From Scenedesmus sp. ARA3 (taxonomy: Eukaryota > Chlorophyta > Chlorophyceae > Sphaeropleales > Scenedesmaceae), in the NCBI GenBank assembly GCA_004335835.1, contig RWJK01001672.1:9866-73865 (forward strand): a stretch of DNA of 64,000 bases. The letters run 5' to 3'. Made by a program: the position numbers and the translations under genes. The notes beneath the pieces are model-generated. The model had not been told where the DNA came from and ran no database searches. It saw nothing but the letters and a program-made list of their open reading frames with translations. Positions 12,274 through 24,145 of this stretch are shown piece after piece (position 1 is the stretch's first letter; each line of letters opens with the position of its first letter).

Positions 12274-15200
12274 TCAAGGCAGCGTTACGGTCGCTGCTGC
12301 CTGCTGTGCTGCTGCGCCACCAGCCGGCCCCAGCAGGAAGTGCCTGCTGGGGTGGCGTGCCTGGCCCTCCTGCAGCAGCCTGTGCAGCACCTCCAGGCAC
12401 CAGCGCCTGTTCTCCTCTCGCGTGGGGAAGCGGGTGCAGACCAGGCTCAGCATGCCTGTGGCTGGGTCGTACCTGCAGGATAGGCAGCACCAAAGCAGCA
12501 GGTGTGGATTATCTAGAAGGCGCAGCGATGGCAGCATCCAGGATGGTCCAAACAAATGGAAACAGCAGCCGCCAAACAACCACAACAATGAATGTCGAGA
12601 CCTGCTGCCTGCAACCAATCACTGTGCCGCGGTCTCACCTCTTTCCTGCAACCGCCAGCATGTGCTGCAGGCCGGCGTCGCTCAGGCGCGTTTCCTGCTG
12701 CAGCTCTGCCGCAGACACGCTCAGCTTGACCTTGGTCTCCTCAGCCGTCACTGTCTGGCCGGAGGTGGGGCCCAGCACCAGCCGCTGCTCCCAGCGCAGC
12801 AGCCGCCGCGCACCTGCAGGCAGTGTCCCACAGGCAGAGGATCCTCCGGAGCAGGTCTAGATGTACATGTTTGAGGTTTGTGGCGTGCATTAGCGGCTGT
12901 AGATGTTCACTGAAGTTGCTACTGCAATGGGCAATCAAGCCAGCTGGACACAGCAACACCTTAATGCGCGCTTGTAACACAAGCAGGTCAGCAAATTGCA
13001 ACGCAATGCATGGGCAGGTGCGGAGGCAGAGCTGATCCTGCCACTGCAGCGGCAGCAGCAGCAGCAGCATCTGCTGCGCGGCAGGCTCACCTGGGTAAGG
13101 AGGAGGGGTGAGGGGCACCGCCTCAGTCTCCCTCAGGTACTGCTCAAACAGCGCAGTAGCATCCATGGCAGCATCAGCGCCAGCATCACCGCCGGCAGCC
13201 TGCTGCTGCTGCTGCTTGGCTGTGAGGGCCTGCAGCAGCTGCCAGAGCTGCTGCCATGTAGGTGCATTCTGCCGCAGCTGGCCCCCCAGATGCTGCCGGG
13301 ACACCTGCAGTGCAGCAGCAGTAGCAGGATGAGGCTTCAGTGGCATGCGGTATCAACCTGCATGGTGAGCAATCATGAAAACACCACCTTGACAAGGATC
13401 GTGCCAAGCATGCTGCCAGGCATGTAAAGCCATTACAAAACACCACATCTTTGCACCAAGCAGGTTTCGAACGCCGCACCTGCTCCCAGTGCTGCTTCAG
13501 CGCCTGCTCCAGGCTAGGTGGCGCAGCAAACAGCTGCTGCAGCTGCTCAAAGTCATCAATGCCAGCAGCAGCTGCAGCGCCAGCATCCAGCCCGGTCGCC
13601 GCCTGCAGCGCCTGCTGCAGCTGCTGAAGCTGCTGCTGCAGCTGCTCCTTCTGTGCCACATCACTGCTGGTGCTGCTGCTGTCAGCCAGCAGCACCTGCT
13701 CTAGGCTTGGCCCCTGCGGCATGCCGGCAAGCTGCAGCAGCTGCTGCCACGTCTGCCGAGCCTCCTCAAAACCAACAGGCTCAGACCAAATATCCTGTGA
13801 CAGCTTGCCGCCATGACCGCTGCTGCTGCTGCTGCTGCTGCCGTGTGCGGTTGCTGCTGCTGCTGCCCAGCTGCCCTGGAGCTTCTTGCCTGCTGCTTCC
13901 CACGCCTGCCTGGCTGCTGCCTCATCTGCTGCTGACAGCTTGGGCGCTGCAGTGCCATCACTGCTGCTTGTGAGGCTAGTCAGGCTGCCCAGCTGCTGCT
14001 GACCGCTGAGTAGAGCAAACAGCTGCTGGCGGTCATCTGCAGCAACAGTGACAGCAGCAGCAGCAGCAGCAGCGGCAGCACAATGAAGACATGGCAGCTG
14101 AAATTTTGCTAGCTGACCCCCCGGCGCGAAACATGGTTTCGCCGCATTCACTGCCGCGCTCCCGCTCTACAACTCAGCTGAAAACCGCAGCATGCACAGC
14201 CATGCAGCACTGCAGAAGTTCCACCACACCTCCCTCCAGCATTCTCAAGCAGCCCCTGCACCGCATATACGTGGTTCAAACAACATCAATAGGCGCAAAT
14301 AAGCGTACTTTACAAGACACATGGAATGTGACCTCCAAGTGATACTATGTAAAGCTCAACCCTCCCAACTTGGCACCGCTTCAAGCAGTATGCTTCCACC
14401 CCGCCCGTATGCTGCCCTCCATCCTCCAACACCTTCTCACCTGCAAATGCCACTGGTGCCTTCTCAGCAGCAGCCATCTCCTCGCCCGCCTGAGCAGCCG
14501 CCCAGCACTGCTGCAGCTCCCCCCAGCTCACCAGCCCATCGCAGTACAGCTGCAGTACAGCCTCTTTGTACTGCTTGTACTGCCCACTGCCAAGCATATC
14601 ATCTAGTGCGGCGGTTAAACCCTCCCTCTCAGCAGGGCTCAGGGTTTTGGCGGCTGTCAGTGACGCAGGCGGGGTTTCCAGAGCCTCTGAGGCTGTAGCA
14701 GCGCCGCCGGCTGTGAGGGCTGCTACAGCCATCTGCCGCTGCAGGGTTTTTACGGCGTCTTTGCGCAGCAGCACGTCTGCATACTTGACCTCCAGGTATG
14801 CTGTGAGGAGGTCAAAGGAAGGCGTAGGGGGTCGCTGCTGCAGGTCGAAGGAGTAATCGTCCAGCGCCATTAGCTGCCAGGGCCTGCAGCAGAGACCGCA
14901 GCGTAAGTGTGAGGTGCAGCAGAGGCGGCAGACATCCACTGCCACCCATTGTAGCCTTTGCTGCAGCTACCTACTCATCACAGAAGTCATTGGAAGGGCA
15001 CAAAGCGAGCATAGAGACAGGTCAACTGCCAGGCACTGCCACGGGTTTGAAATCGGGCATACACAACAGATATCAACAAGCTCGCTGTTTCTTCGCAGTC
15101 CACGACATCAATCAAAACATGAGCCAAGCACACAGCAGCACACACAGCAGCGCACGCAGCAGCACACACAGCTGCGCACGCAGCAGCACACAGCTGCGCA

Positions 15201-16694
15201 CGCAGCAGCACACACGCAGCAGCAGACTCACAGCTGCCTCTTGGGCTTTGCCGCCAGCCGCTCCTGCTGCTGCCGCAGCACGCCCCTATCAAGCTGCCTG
15301 ATGATATTATTATTGATAATAAAAAGCAATAATTCAAATAACAACACTAATAATTATGATACACTCACAGCTGCCTCTTGGGCTTTGCCGCCAGCCGCTC
15401 CTGCTGCTGCCGCAGCTGCTCCTGCCGCAGCACGCCCCGATCCAGCAGCGGCATGCTAGTCCACTCAGCACCATCCACAGCACCGCTGCTGCTGCTGCTG
15501 CTGCCGCCGGCGGCTGCCAGCGCCGCTGCAGGGTTGGCTGCTGCGCTGATGCGTGCTGCTTCTGCAATAGCCACGGCCTGGCGCAGCACCTTTGAGGGGT
15601 CCACTGGAGTGGTGAGGCTGGCATTGGCTAGCTTGTCAGCGACCTGCATGCAGCAAGCACCATGTAACATGTTAACATTACTTTTCCCATATGTCAGCAC
15701 AGATCGCAGATTACGATGCGGGGATGTGTTGCTATCAGATGTAAACAGGAGGGAGGAACTGCATGAAAGCGTAGCACTGCAGCTGTAGCACAGCGCACTC
15801 TTTGCTGCCCATGTGGCGTGCCTAGTTCTTGGCAAAAACAGCACAAACCTCAATTGCAGTCACTGCAGTGCCAAAAGACGTAGAATGTTACATTGAAGCA
15901 AAGCGTAGCAGCAAAGCTGCAGCCCAGCTCACCTCTTTGCTGCCCATGTGGCGTGTGGGTAGGAACAGGTCATCCTCATGAGCCACCGGCGAGTAGGTGC
16001 GCAGCGTGTAGCCTGCAAGCATAAGTAACATGTTATGTAACAGTGTAACCTAAAATGTAACAGGAGCTCGAACAAATAACAGCGCTGGGGCCAGCAGGCG
16101 CAGCAAACTACCTGAGCAAGTGATGGTTGATTCACTGCTGGTGTGTCCAGCAGAATGTTCTGCTCTGCACCATCACTAGTTGCTACAGGGCAGACCCATG
16201 ACCAGTGGCAGGCGGTGGCATGCACCGTGCTTCCTGGACGGCTTTTGCCCAACTCCCTGATTGACTCATTCTAACCAGAGTTCCAACGCAAGGACAGCAT
16301 CAGAGACCTATCATGACTTAAAGCAAACGCAGCAGTTATTCCGTGGCACGCACCGTCCCTGAAGCGCCTGAAGCGGCCCCGCTCTGCTGTCTGCTGGCCC
16401 CGCTCCAGCTTGGCCCTGATCACCTGGGCGGTGGTGGCTGCGGTGCCGCTGTCAGCCAGCCGCTGCAGCATGCGCGCCTCAGCAGCTGCGGCAGCAGCGC
16501 GGAAGGTACAGGAACCAACAACACAGATCGACTCAGTTTCGGAGCAACACCAGCAGCAGCAGCAGCAGCAGCTGTGCGTAGCAGCAGGGCTGCTGTCAGC
16601 CAGCCGCTGCAGCATGCGCGCCTCGGCAGCTGCGGCAGCAGCGCATATGATACAGGGATCAACAACACAAACTGACTCAGTCTCAGAGAAGCAG

Positions 16695-16731
<37 letters not shown>

Positions 16732-16848
16732 TTTGCGTAACAGCAGCATGCTGTCAGCCAGCCGCTGCAGCATGCGCGCCTCAGCAGCTGCGGGCAGCAG
16801 AACAAAAGATACATGAGTCAGCAGCGCAACATGACTTCATGAAAGAGT

Positions 16849-16888
<40 letters not shown>

Positions 16889-19800
16889 TGCGCAACAGCA
16901 GCAGCAATGCAACAACAGCTGTGATGTGGAAGACATCAGGATGCCTAAATTAACCACGGCAGCCGCCAACACGCCCCAGCGCCCACCTGCCGCTGCTGCC
17001 GCCTTGTCTGCTGCGCTGTCGCTCACAACGTCCTCCACATGCAGCCAGATCGAGCCAGCCGCCGGCGCGCTGCTGCTGCTCCTGCTGCTGCTGCTGCCGC
17101 CGGCCTCATCACTGCCCTGCAAGCTCTCCTCAAACTCCTCTGCTGCAGAGGCCGCTGCCAGCGCCCCGCTGCTTTGCAGGTGCTCAAGCATGCCTGCAAG
17201 CAGCGACGTTGGTGCATGCTGTTGTGTTGCTAAACTAAGGCTGAGATCAAATGCATGCAATGACGCCGGTTGCTGGGTCATTCATCTACGTCTGCAGCAG
17301 ATGTTCAGCACAACATGCAGCACCTCAGCCAACCCTTGGCAAGTGCATTGACTGCAGGGTGACTAACAAATACAAGACCCACAAGGAGCACGGCACAGTA
17401 GTATGCAGCATGGCATGCAGCTAGATTTGTGACACACTTTTCTCAGCCAGATCCTCGGCCGGCAATGCTGCTGCGAGCTCGTCATCACTGCCGCTGCTGC
17501 TGCTGCTGCCGCTCAAGTCTGCCTCCTGCAGCTCTGCTGCTGCCGCTGCTGCTGCTGCCTCCGCCTCTGCTGCTGCTGCTGCACGTGCTGCAGCCGCCTC
17601 CGCTGCTGCTGCAGCTGCTGCTGCTGCATCTGGCATTGCGCTGCTGCTGCTGCTGCTGCTGGTGTGTGGCAGGTCAGGCGGCAGGCCCAGAGCCACCCTG
17701 CGGTGCTGCCAGTCCCACAGCCGTGCCAGCTCCTGCAGCAGCGGCAGCAAACAAAAGCAGAGACAACAGCCGCCGGAGGCGCAGCGTTTACACACAAACA
17801 TAGCAAAGAAACAAAAATAGCAACACACGCCGCAGGTCCTGTTCAACATCACTTATCATTGTGCTGCATCGCATGCACGCACAACCATGGCAGCCCCTGA
17901 GCAACACACGCCATGCTCGACATACAAACGACTTGCCACATTCACACAGCATCACCAGCTGCGGCATGCACTCACACGCTGCGCCTGTTTCAGCAGCACC
18001 GCGCGGCAGCTGTCGTCAGCCATGACAGCCTCCATGGCCACAGGATTTGATAAACATCACATATGATACAACAAGTTTTTGAACAGCCTACTAAGCTCAC
18101 ATGTTGCGCCTGTTTCAGCAGCGCCGCGCGGCAGCTGTCATCAGCCATGACAGCCTCCATGGCCACCAATGTTTGTGCCTGCTCCAGCGGCAGCGCAGCA
18201 GCAGCCCAGGCCCGCCACGCGTAGAAGGGGCTGCGCGGCTCAAAACCATAGCCCTCCTGCAGTACAAACAGGCACAAAGCAGCGAGACATCATTAGTGCC
18301 GGCAGCTCGCAATGGCCACCAATGTTTGCACCTGCTCCAGCGGCAGCGCAGCAGCGGCCCAGGCCCGGCAGGTGTAGAAGAAGCGCGGCTCGAAACCAAT
18401 GCCTCCTGCACCGCAGTGCATGCAGCGAGGAAAGCACATGGAAAGGCAATGCAGCAGCAGCCCACGCGCGCCACGTGTAGAAGGGGCTGCGCGGCTCAAA
18501 GCCATAGCCCTCCTGCGGTACAAAAAGGCACAAAGCAGCGAGACATCATTAGCGCCGGCAGCTCGCAATGGCCACTAGTGTTTGTGCCTGCTCCAGCGGC
18601 AGCGCAGCAGCAGCCCAGGCCCGCCAGGCGTAGAAGGAGCACGGCTCGAAACCCTAGCCCTCCTGCACTGCAGTGCATGCAGCGAGGAAAGCACATGGAA
18701 AGTCAATGGAACAGAAGCCAAGCGCGCTAGGCGTAGAAGGGGCTGCGCGGCTCAAAAGCATAGCCCTCCTGCGGTACACAAAGACACAAAGTCAACAAGA
18801 CATCATTAGTGTCTACAGCTTGCAATGGCCACTTGTGTTTGTGCCTGCTCCAGCGGCAGCGCAGCAGCAGCCCACGTGCGCCAGGCGTAGAAAGGGCTGC
18901 GCGGCTCAAAACCATAGCCCTCCTGCGGTGATTGAATGCGCATTGCAATAAGATGAGCGTGGCAGCAGCCAAGCGCGCCAAATGCAGAAGGGGCTGCGCG
19001 GCTCAAAGCCACAGCCCTCCTGTGGTACAGAAAGGCATAGGTGCATGAAAAGCATAGCGCAGCAGCAGCCCACGCGCGTCAGGTGTAGAAGGGGCTGCGC
19101 GGCTCAAAGCCGTAGCCCTCCTACGGTACAGAAAGGTACTAACAAATGGGAGCTGTTAGTGCGGCAGCGGCCCAAGCGTGCCAGGCGTAGACGGGCTGCG
19201 CGGCCCAAAGCCATAGCCCTCCTATTGCAGCAAGGAAAGTGCATGGAAAGCCTGCATGGAAAACCCGCAGCCCTCCTGCACCGCTATATGGCAGAGTTCA
19301 GTACTGCCCTGCATCCAGCACCCATGCTTTGCGCACACCCCCCAGCTGCACTTCAAACACACCACTCAACATCACTACACACACCTGCTTGAAGTGCGTG
19401 TCCACCCACTGCCCCGCATCCAGCATGGGAGCCTTGGGCATGTTTTGAGCATGGCTGCCAGGCAGCATCACCAGGCTGCTCAGCAGCTGCTCATACCCTT
19501 GCACATCTGCATACGTCAGCCGCTTCTGCCTAGCTGGCTGCCGGGGCACCTCTAGGAGGCCTGGGCCGTCCTGCGGGATCGCCTCCGCCATCATCTCTGC
19601 ACAAATAACAATGTAGTTGTTTTGCAGGGATGAGGGGTGAAAATTGGTGTGCAGAGGGAGAGGGCAGCAGAGGAAGATGCAGCGGCAGGGAGAGGGAAAG
19701 AGGCGCCTCAGGGCGGTGGTCGGGCATGCAGTTGCGCTTCACGGGGCTTGCAGGGCTAACTGAAATGTATGGGTGTGAGCTATTAAAGTCTCCGCTGCAG

Positions 19801-20262
19801 TCATGATACTGGAAGCTGGTGGCATGCTGCTGCTGCTGCTGCTGCTGTGGTAACGCAAGCAGGCATGCGCTGGCAGTTTGCATAGGCACGTGCAGTCATG
19901 ATGTACATGTCTGTAGCGTATTGTTGCACCCGCCTACATACTGGTGCTGGCAGCTGCTGCTGCTGCTGCTGCTCTCCTTTGCACGCTGCCCCAGCCAGCA
20001 CACCTTTCAGCTTCGACAGCGGCACTGCATCCAGCCCAAGCTCGCGAGCAGCCTGCCGAGCATCTGGAGCTTCCAGCACTTCTTCTGCTTCGTTTGCAAC
20101 AGCAGCACTGGATGATATGCCCTGTGCTGCTGCCCTGGGCCATATGCTGCTGCTACTGCTGCTGCTGCTGCTGCTACTGCCTGGCAGGCTGGTCAGCAGC
20201 GAGAGCTGCGGCAGCCGCGCCAGCAGCTGCGTGCTGCCCAATGTTATGCCATGGCGCAGCAT
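12274..20262 (-). CDS. mS35: Mitochondrial small-subunit ribosomal protein mS35-like, strongly expanded
   Basis: Thirteen exons join in phase: 20262-19942, 19594-19385, 18256-18101, 17732-17438, 17193-16987, 16485-16354, 16012-15933, 15643-15369, 14883-14441, 14036-13480, 13304-13091, 12813-12639 and 12472-12274. They encode 1,087 residues. The last two exons carry the MRP-S28/mS35 signature: a beta-strand KVKLSVSAAELQ, then GKRYDPATGMLSLVCTRFPT followed by REENRRWCLEVLHRLL. mS35 family members are usually about 300-450 residues, so most of this protein is extension: Ala-, Gln- and Ser-rich linkers between conserved-looking blocks (EGYGFEPRSPFYAWRAW; FLPTRHMGSKE). The N-terminus (MLRHGITLGSTQLLARL, Arg without acidic residues) fits a mitochondrial presequence. 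The C-terminal domain call is good. That all upstream exons belong to one mRNA rests on phase agreement. Several introns contain decayed copies of the adjacent exons. Confidence 0.7.
15233..15418 (-). repeat. Duplicated exon 3' end with AT-rich spacer
   Basis: The end of the mS35 exon 15643-15369 (AAGCCCAAGAGGCAGCT plus its donor, read on the minus strand) recurs at about 15233-15285. A very AT-rich spacer containing ATTATTATTGATAATAA separates the copies. The distal copy is intronic. Confidence 0.75.
15797..15960 (-). repeat. Partial duplicate of the exon 15933-16012 end
   Basis: CTCTTTGCTGCCCATGTGGC, the plus-strand image of the exon end MGSKE and its donor side, occurs at 15933 and again at about 15798. 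The second copy is in the intron and lacks the rest of the exon. Confidence 0.6.
16448..16810 (-). repeat. Three tandem copies of an exon start separated by (CTG)n
   Basis: A block encoding AEARMLQRLADS on the minus strand occurs at about 16450-16490, 16590-16640 and 16745-16795. Each copy is followed on the minus strand by more exon or intron sequence and a CTG tract. The leftmost copy is the one continuous with the rest of the exon. Copies 1 and 2 lie in one open frame, so an upstream acceptor could extend the protein. Confidence 0.8.
17971..18256 (-). repeat. Duplicated exon 3' half with two donors
   Basis: The end of the mS35 exon 18256-18101 (encoding MEAVMADDSCRA) is repeated at about 17973-18042. 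Both copies are followed by a good GTGAG donor on the minus strand, so two alternative exon ends exist. Confidence 0.75.
18257..19290 (-). repeat. Array of about nine decayed copies of one mS35 exon
   Basis: Between exons 19594-19385 and 18256-18101 the intron is filled with degenerate tandem copies of the 5' part of exon 18256-18101. Each contains the plus-strand image of EGYGFEPRSPFYAW (AGAAGGGGCTGCGCGGCTCA) and often the following AALPLEQAQT block. Cores recognisable by eye lie near 18370, 18480, 18630, 18740, 18890, 18985, 19095, 19190 and 19260. Several keep an acceptor-like CAG-GAGGGC. Spacing is about 70-150 bases. None except 18256-18101 has a complete exon. Confidence 0.8.
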
Positions 20263-21361
20263 CGTGGCTGCACTTGCGCTGTGTCCGACTAGCGCTGGTC
20301 AGATGGGCAGGCAGCAGCAGACATGCCGATCGCGGCCGACGATGGATGTGACGATTGCGTATCACAAGCTGTGATGGCTTTTGTATTTAATGTATATATG
20401 CTGCGTTCCCACACGTAGTGCTGCAGTTTAGTGTCACTTGATCTGGCAGCAGAGAGTCACTTGTGCAAGACCCTTGCCTGTACAGGCCTTGCAGCGTGCC
20501 CCATAGCGTATTCTCCACTACATGTGTGAAGTATCGTATGCAGCAGGCATCGATGGAGGCTTCCCGCCCTCAGGTGGTCACTCTGTTACAAGTGGCGTCC
20601 TGGCGGTTTTACCACAACATGGGTTACTGATGGGTGTAGCAATGCTTCCTGGATTGTTCGAGGGGTTGACTGTGAGCTGCAACACGTGCCACGTGTTTAC
20701 TCGCTGGCTCCTAAGCAATGGCCAGGTGGTGCTGCAAGCATTGCTACGGGATGGTTACCAGAGCGGCAGCTTGTGCAGATGCTGTCAACGCCACACCGCA
20801 GGAACGGTGGAAGCACAAAAGCAGCAGCCCAAGAAATTATTTACAGCAAATTGAATCAATTCTGTTTGCTTCTTGCACCATGAAGCAACCTGATCAGGAA
20901 CAACTGCCAGAAATTGCAGTTGCAGAACCACTAGGGTTGGTGACCAAATGCTCAACTGGCTCGCTGCAGGCCGGTTACCCCTGGCGCACGAAATAATCCA
21001 TTACTGTTGTTATTTACTGCTTACTTTCGGTGCTTTAAGACGTGCTGCGAGCCAGCACAATGCATTGTTTGTCACGCTCCAACGCTGCCTCTCTCCGTGG
21101 CAGTACTAGCAAGCTCGCACGCGCCAACAAGCCTATTTTCGCAACTAATCCCCACTCAGCGGCTAAGGCGGTGCAGCAGCGCAGGCAAGCGGGTGGTGCC
21201 AGCAGCTGAGCATACGGCCACCACATATCTCAAAAGTGTCTCAGCCGAGCTGCAGCATGCCTCATTGGAGCAGCATCAAAGCTGCAGAGAATATCTGCAA
21301 GTTTCTAGTGGTCTCGACAGCACTGCTGATACCCGGCCCCGTGGCTTGCTGCAGCAGGACC
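20263..21361. other. Divergent upstream region (mS35 / ADP-ribosylglycohydrolase)
   Basis: About 1.1 kb separates two divergent genes. I see no recognisable exon, except that an ATG at 21060 opens a 49-codon frame starting MHCLSRSNAASLRGSTSK. This has transit-peptide composition and could be an upstream leader exon of the plus-strand gene if spliced. Confidence 0.45.
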
Positions 21362-22929
21362 ATGCAGCAGTGCGCAGCAGCAGCAGAGGCACCTGCTGCC
21401 ACAGACAGGGCAGCACTGCTGGACCGCATGCGCGGAGCTCTGTGGGGTGAGCTAAATCAAATATTAAACATATAACGTATCGAACACATTGTGAACAGGT
21501 TATTTGGCTGTGATGGTGGGGTGCTGTCCTTGTGGGAGCCTGACAAGCCCCTGATTTATGTGCAGCAGCATGTGGCACGCACATGTGCACATGTGCGCAA
21601 GCATATACCACCAAGTCATAGCGCCGCCTTCAAATCAAGTTTTGCAGTGCAGGAGGGGACATTCATGTGGCCTGGTCCTGTACATGCTGGTTGCTATAAG
21701 TGCTGACTGTGCGCGTGCTGCTGTGCTGCATGCCCCTGGCTGTCTCTGCATGTGACAATTTGCACCGCAGGCATCTTCATTGCTGATGCTCTCTCCATGC
21801 CAGGTATGAGCAGCAGTGGCAGCAGCGGCAGCAGCAGCAGCAATCGACCAGGCAGCTACACCGCACCCTGTCTGCAAAGCGCCATGCCAAGCAGCCGCAC
21901 CATCATTGCGAGCAGCAGCGGCAGCAGCAGCAGCAATCGACCAGGCAGCTACACCGCACCCTGTCTGCAAAGCGCCATGCCAAGCAGCCGCACCATCATT
22001 GCGAGCAGCAGCAGCAGCAGCAGCTGCAGGGACGGCAATGCAGATGCTGCCCTGTTCGCACAGCTGGCTGCATGCTCCAAGTTGTGCATGCAGCAGCTCC
22101 TCACGCAATACCGTTATAATAACAAAATGCAGTTGTGATGGAGTTGTGGAAGGCGCAGGCACGCTACCATTGGCTTGCAGCCCTGCCTGAAGACGCCAAC
22201 CATGCCAGATACATCAAGCGTATCTGCAACCTGGTATTCATGTGTGCCGCCCCTCTCCCCCTGCATGCAGTGCACTGGTACTACTCTGTGACTGACCTCA
22301 AGCGCGACTTTGGGGAAATCACAGACTACCAGGTGCGGTCACAGCTGCTGCGACATTCAAAACCGCTTGCGCATCAACCATCAATTCTTTGGCTGTTGCA
22401 TGTGTCCGGCCGCACCATGTGCTGACAGGCACAGCTGTCATTCGAGACAATCATGCGCACGTACACTATCAAACGCCCTGCTGCTGCTGCCGCGCAGGCC
22501 CCCAAGAAGCGCCACCCCAGCAGCATCATGAGCCTCAGCAACACTGGCGGCCACGGCAGGGGAGGGCAGTCCGGCAAGATCATCGGTGAGCACGCTGTGC
22601 TGCTGCTTCGGTGGCATGAATACAGAATTGTACAAGCGACAGCAACAGTGCAGCAACGGCAGCAGCAGCAGCAGCAGTTCCGCAAGATCATTGGTGAGCA
22701 CGGCAGCAGGGCAGGACAAGCGCAGCCAGCAGTGTAGCAAGGCAGGTGCTCTGCAGGTAGCTGCTGGGCGGTGCTGTGCATGCACAGCGCACCTGGCAGA
22801 AGCAGCAGCAGCAGCAGCAGTGGTGTGTCTCAAGTAGCAGCGAGCCTGCGAGCTGCATGCTGCTGCTGCTGCTGCTGCTGCTTTTCCTGTCGCCACACCC
22901 GCTGCTGCTGCTGCTCCTGTCGCCACACC

Positions 22930-22974
<45 letters not shown>

Positions 22975-23270
22975 GTCAGGTGACGTCATCAACCACGGCA
23001 AGCATGAGTTCTGGGGTGTGCCCAACATGCACTACCACCAGGGAATGGCGGCTGGGGAGAACACACTCAACGCGGTTTGCGCGCGCATCGTGATGCGCGG
23101 CATCGCAGCAAACGGCGGCAAGTGAGTGGCGTGAGTGGTTGATATGCAGGCATGTTATTGAATGGGATGCTTGGTGCCAGTGGATGTTTTGATGAACAGT
23201 ATACGGGGTTGCAGCACCTGGCTTAGGTGGGAGTATTGCAATAGGGCCTCACTGACACCTACGCACTGAC

Positions 23271-23308
<38 letters not shown>

Positions 23309-23884
23309 GCCGCCTTGAATGCAGATAGGACCCCGCGCTGTTCCTCAATGATTACGTGGCCTTCATGACCACCCCAGGCAGCAACAATGACACTGTCTGA
23401 CGTATTGCTGCTGCTGCTGCCTTACTGCAGGTACGATCCTACCCTGTTCCTGAACAACTACGTGTCTTTCATGACCACCCCTGGCAGCCACAATGACACT
23501 TATGCGGAGAGCTTCCACAGGGACTTCTTCAAGAACTGGGCAGCAGGCGTGCCACCTGAGCGCTGCGCACTGGTGAGACTGCTGTGCTGGTGTGTCGGTC
23601 TTTTGCCTCCATGACATTGGTGTCCTGAACACACGATGACCAAGCCAGTTTGAAAGGTTTTGGAAAAGGCTGCATGCTGTCACTGTCGCTGTTGCTGTCA
23701 CTGTCAGTTGCCCTACATTGGGTGTGAGATGGTTTGGCTAAAGACTGAGGGAACAGCAGGTGCCGCCATCGGTGCTGTGGGGGCTCTGAAGGTGCCGAAC
23801 ATGCATGCAGCAGCACGTTTCTGCAAGTAATCTGCTTATGGCCTGGCCTGAAGGGCCCTGGTCATCACAGCACCTGCGCTGATG

Positions 23885-23917
<33 letters not shown>

Positions 23918-23953
23918 GCAGGGCACTGAGGGCCACAACACCGTCACTGATGC

Positions 23954-23994
<41 letters not shown>

Positions 23995-24030
23995 GCAGGG
24001 CACTGAGGGCCACAACACCGTCACTGATGC

Positions 24031-24071
<41 letters not shown>

Positions 24072-24113
24072 GCAGGGCACTGAGGGCCACAACACCGTCA
24101 CTGATGCGTTGCC

Positions 24114-24145
<32 letters not shown>

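Noticed and set aside
18090..19290. CRISPR-like regularly spaced repeats
   Set aside because: Repeats are degenerate, of variable length and derived from a neighbouring exon. The genome is eukaryotic and no cas genes are present.
20522..20854. 110-codon plus-strand frame in the mS35/ADP-ribosylglycohydrolase upstream region
   Set aside because: No recognisable domain or splice context, and the composition looks random.
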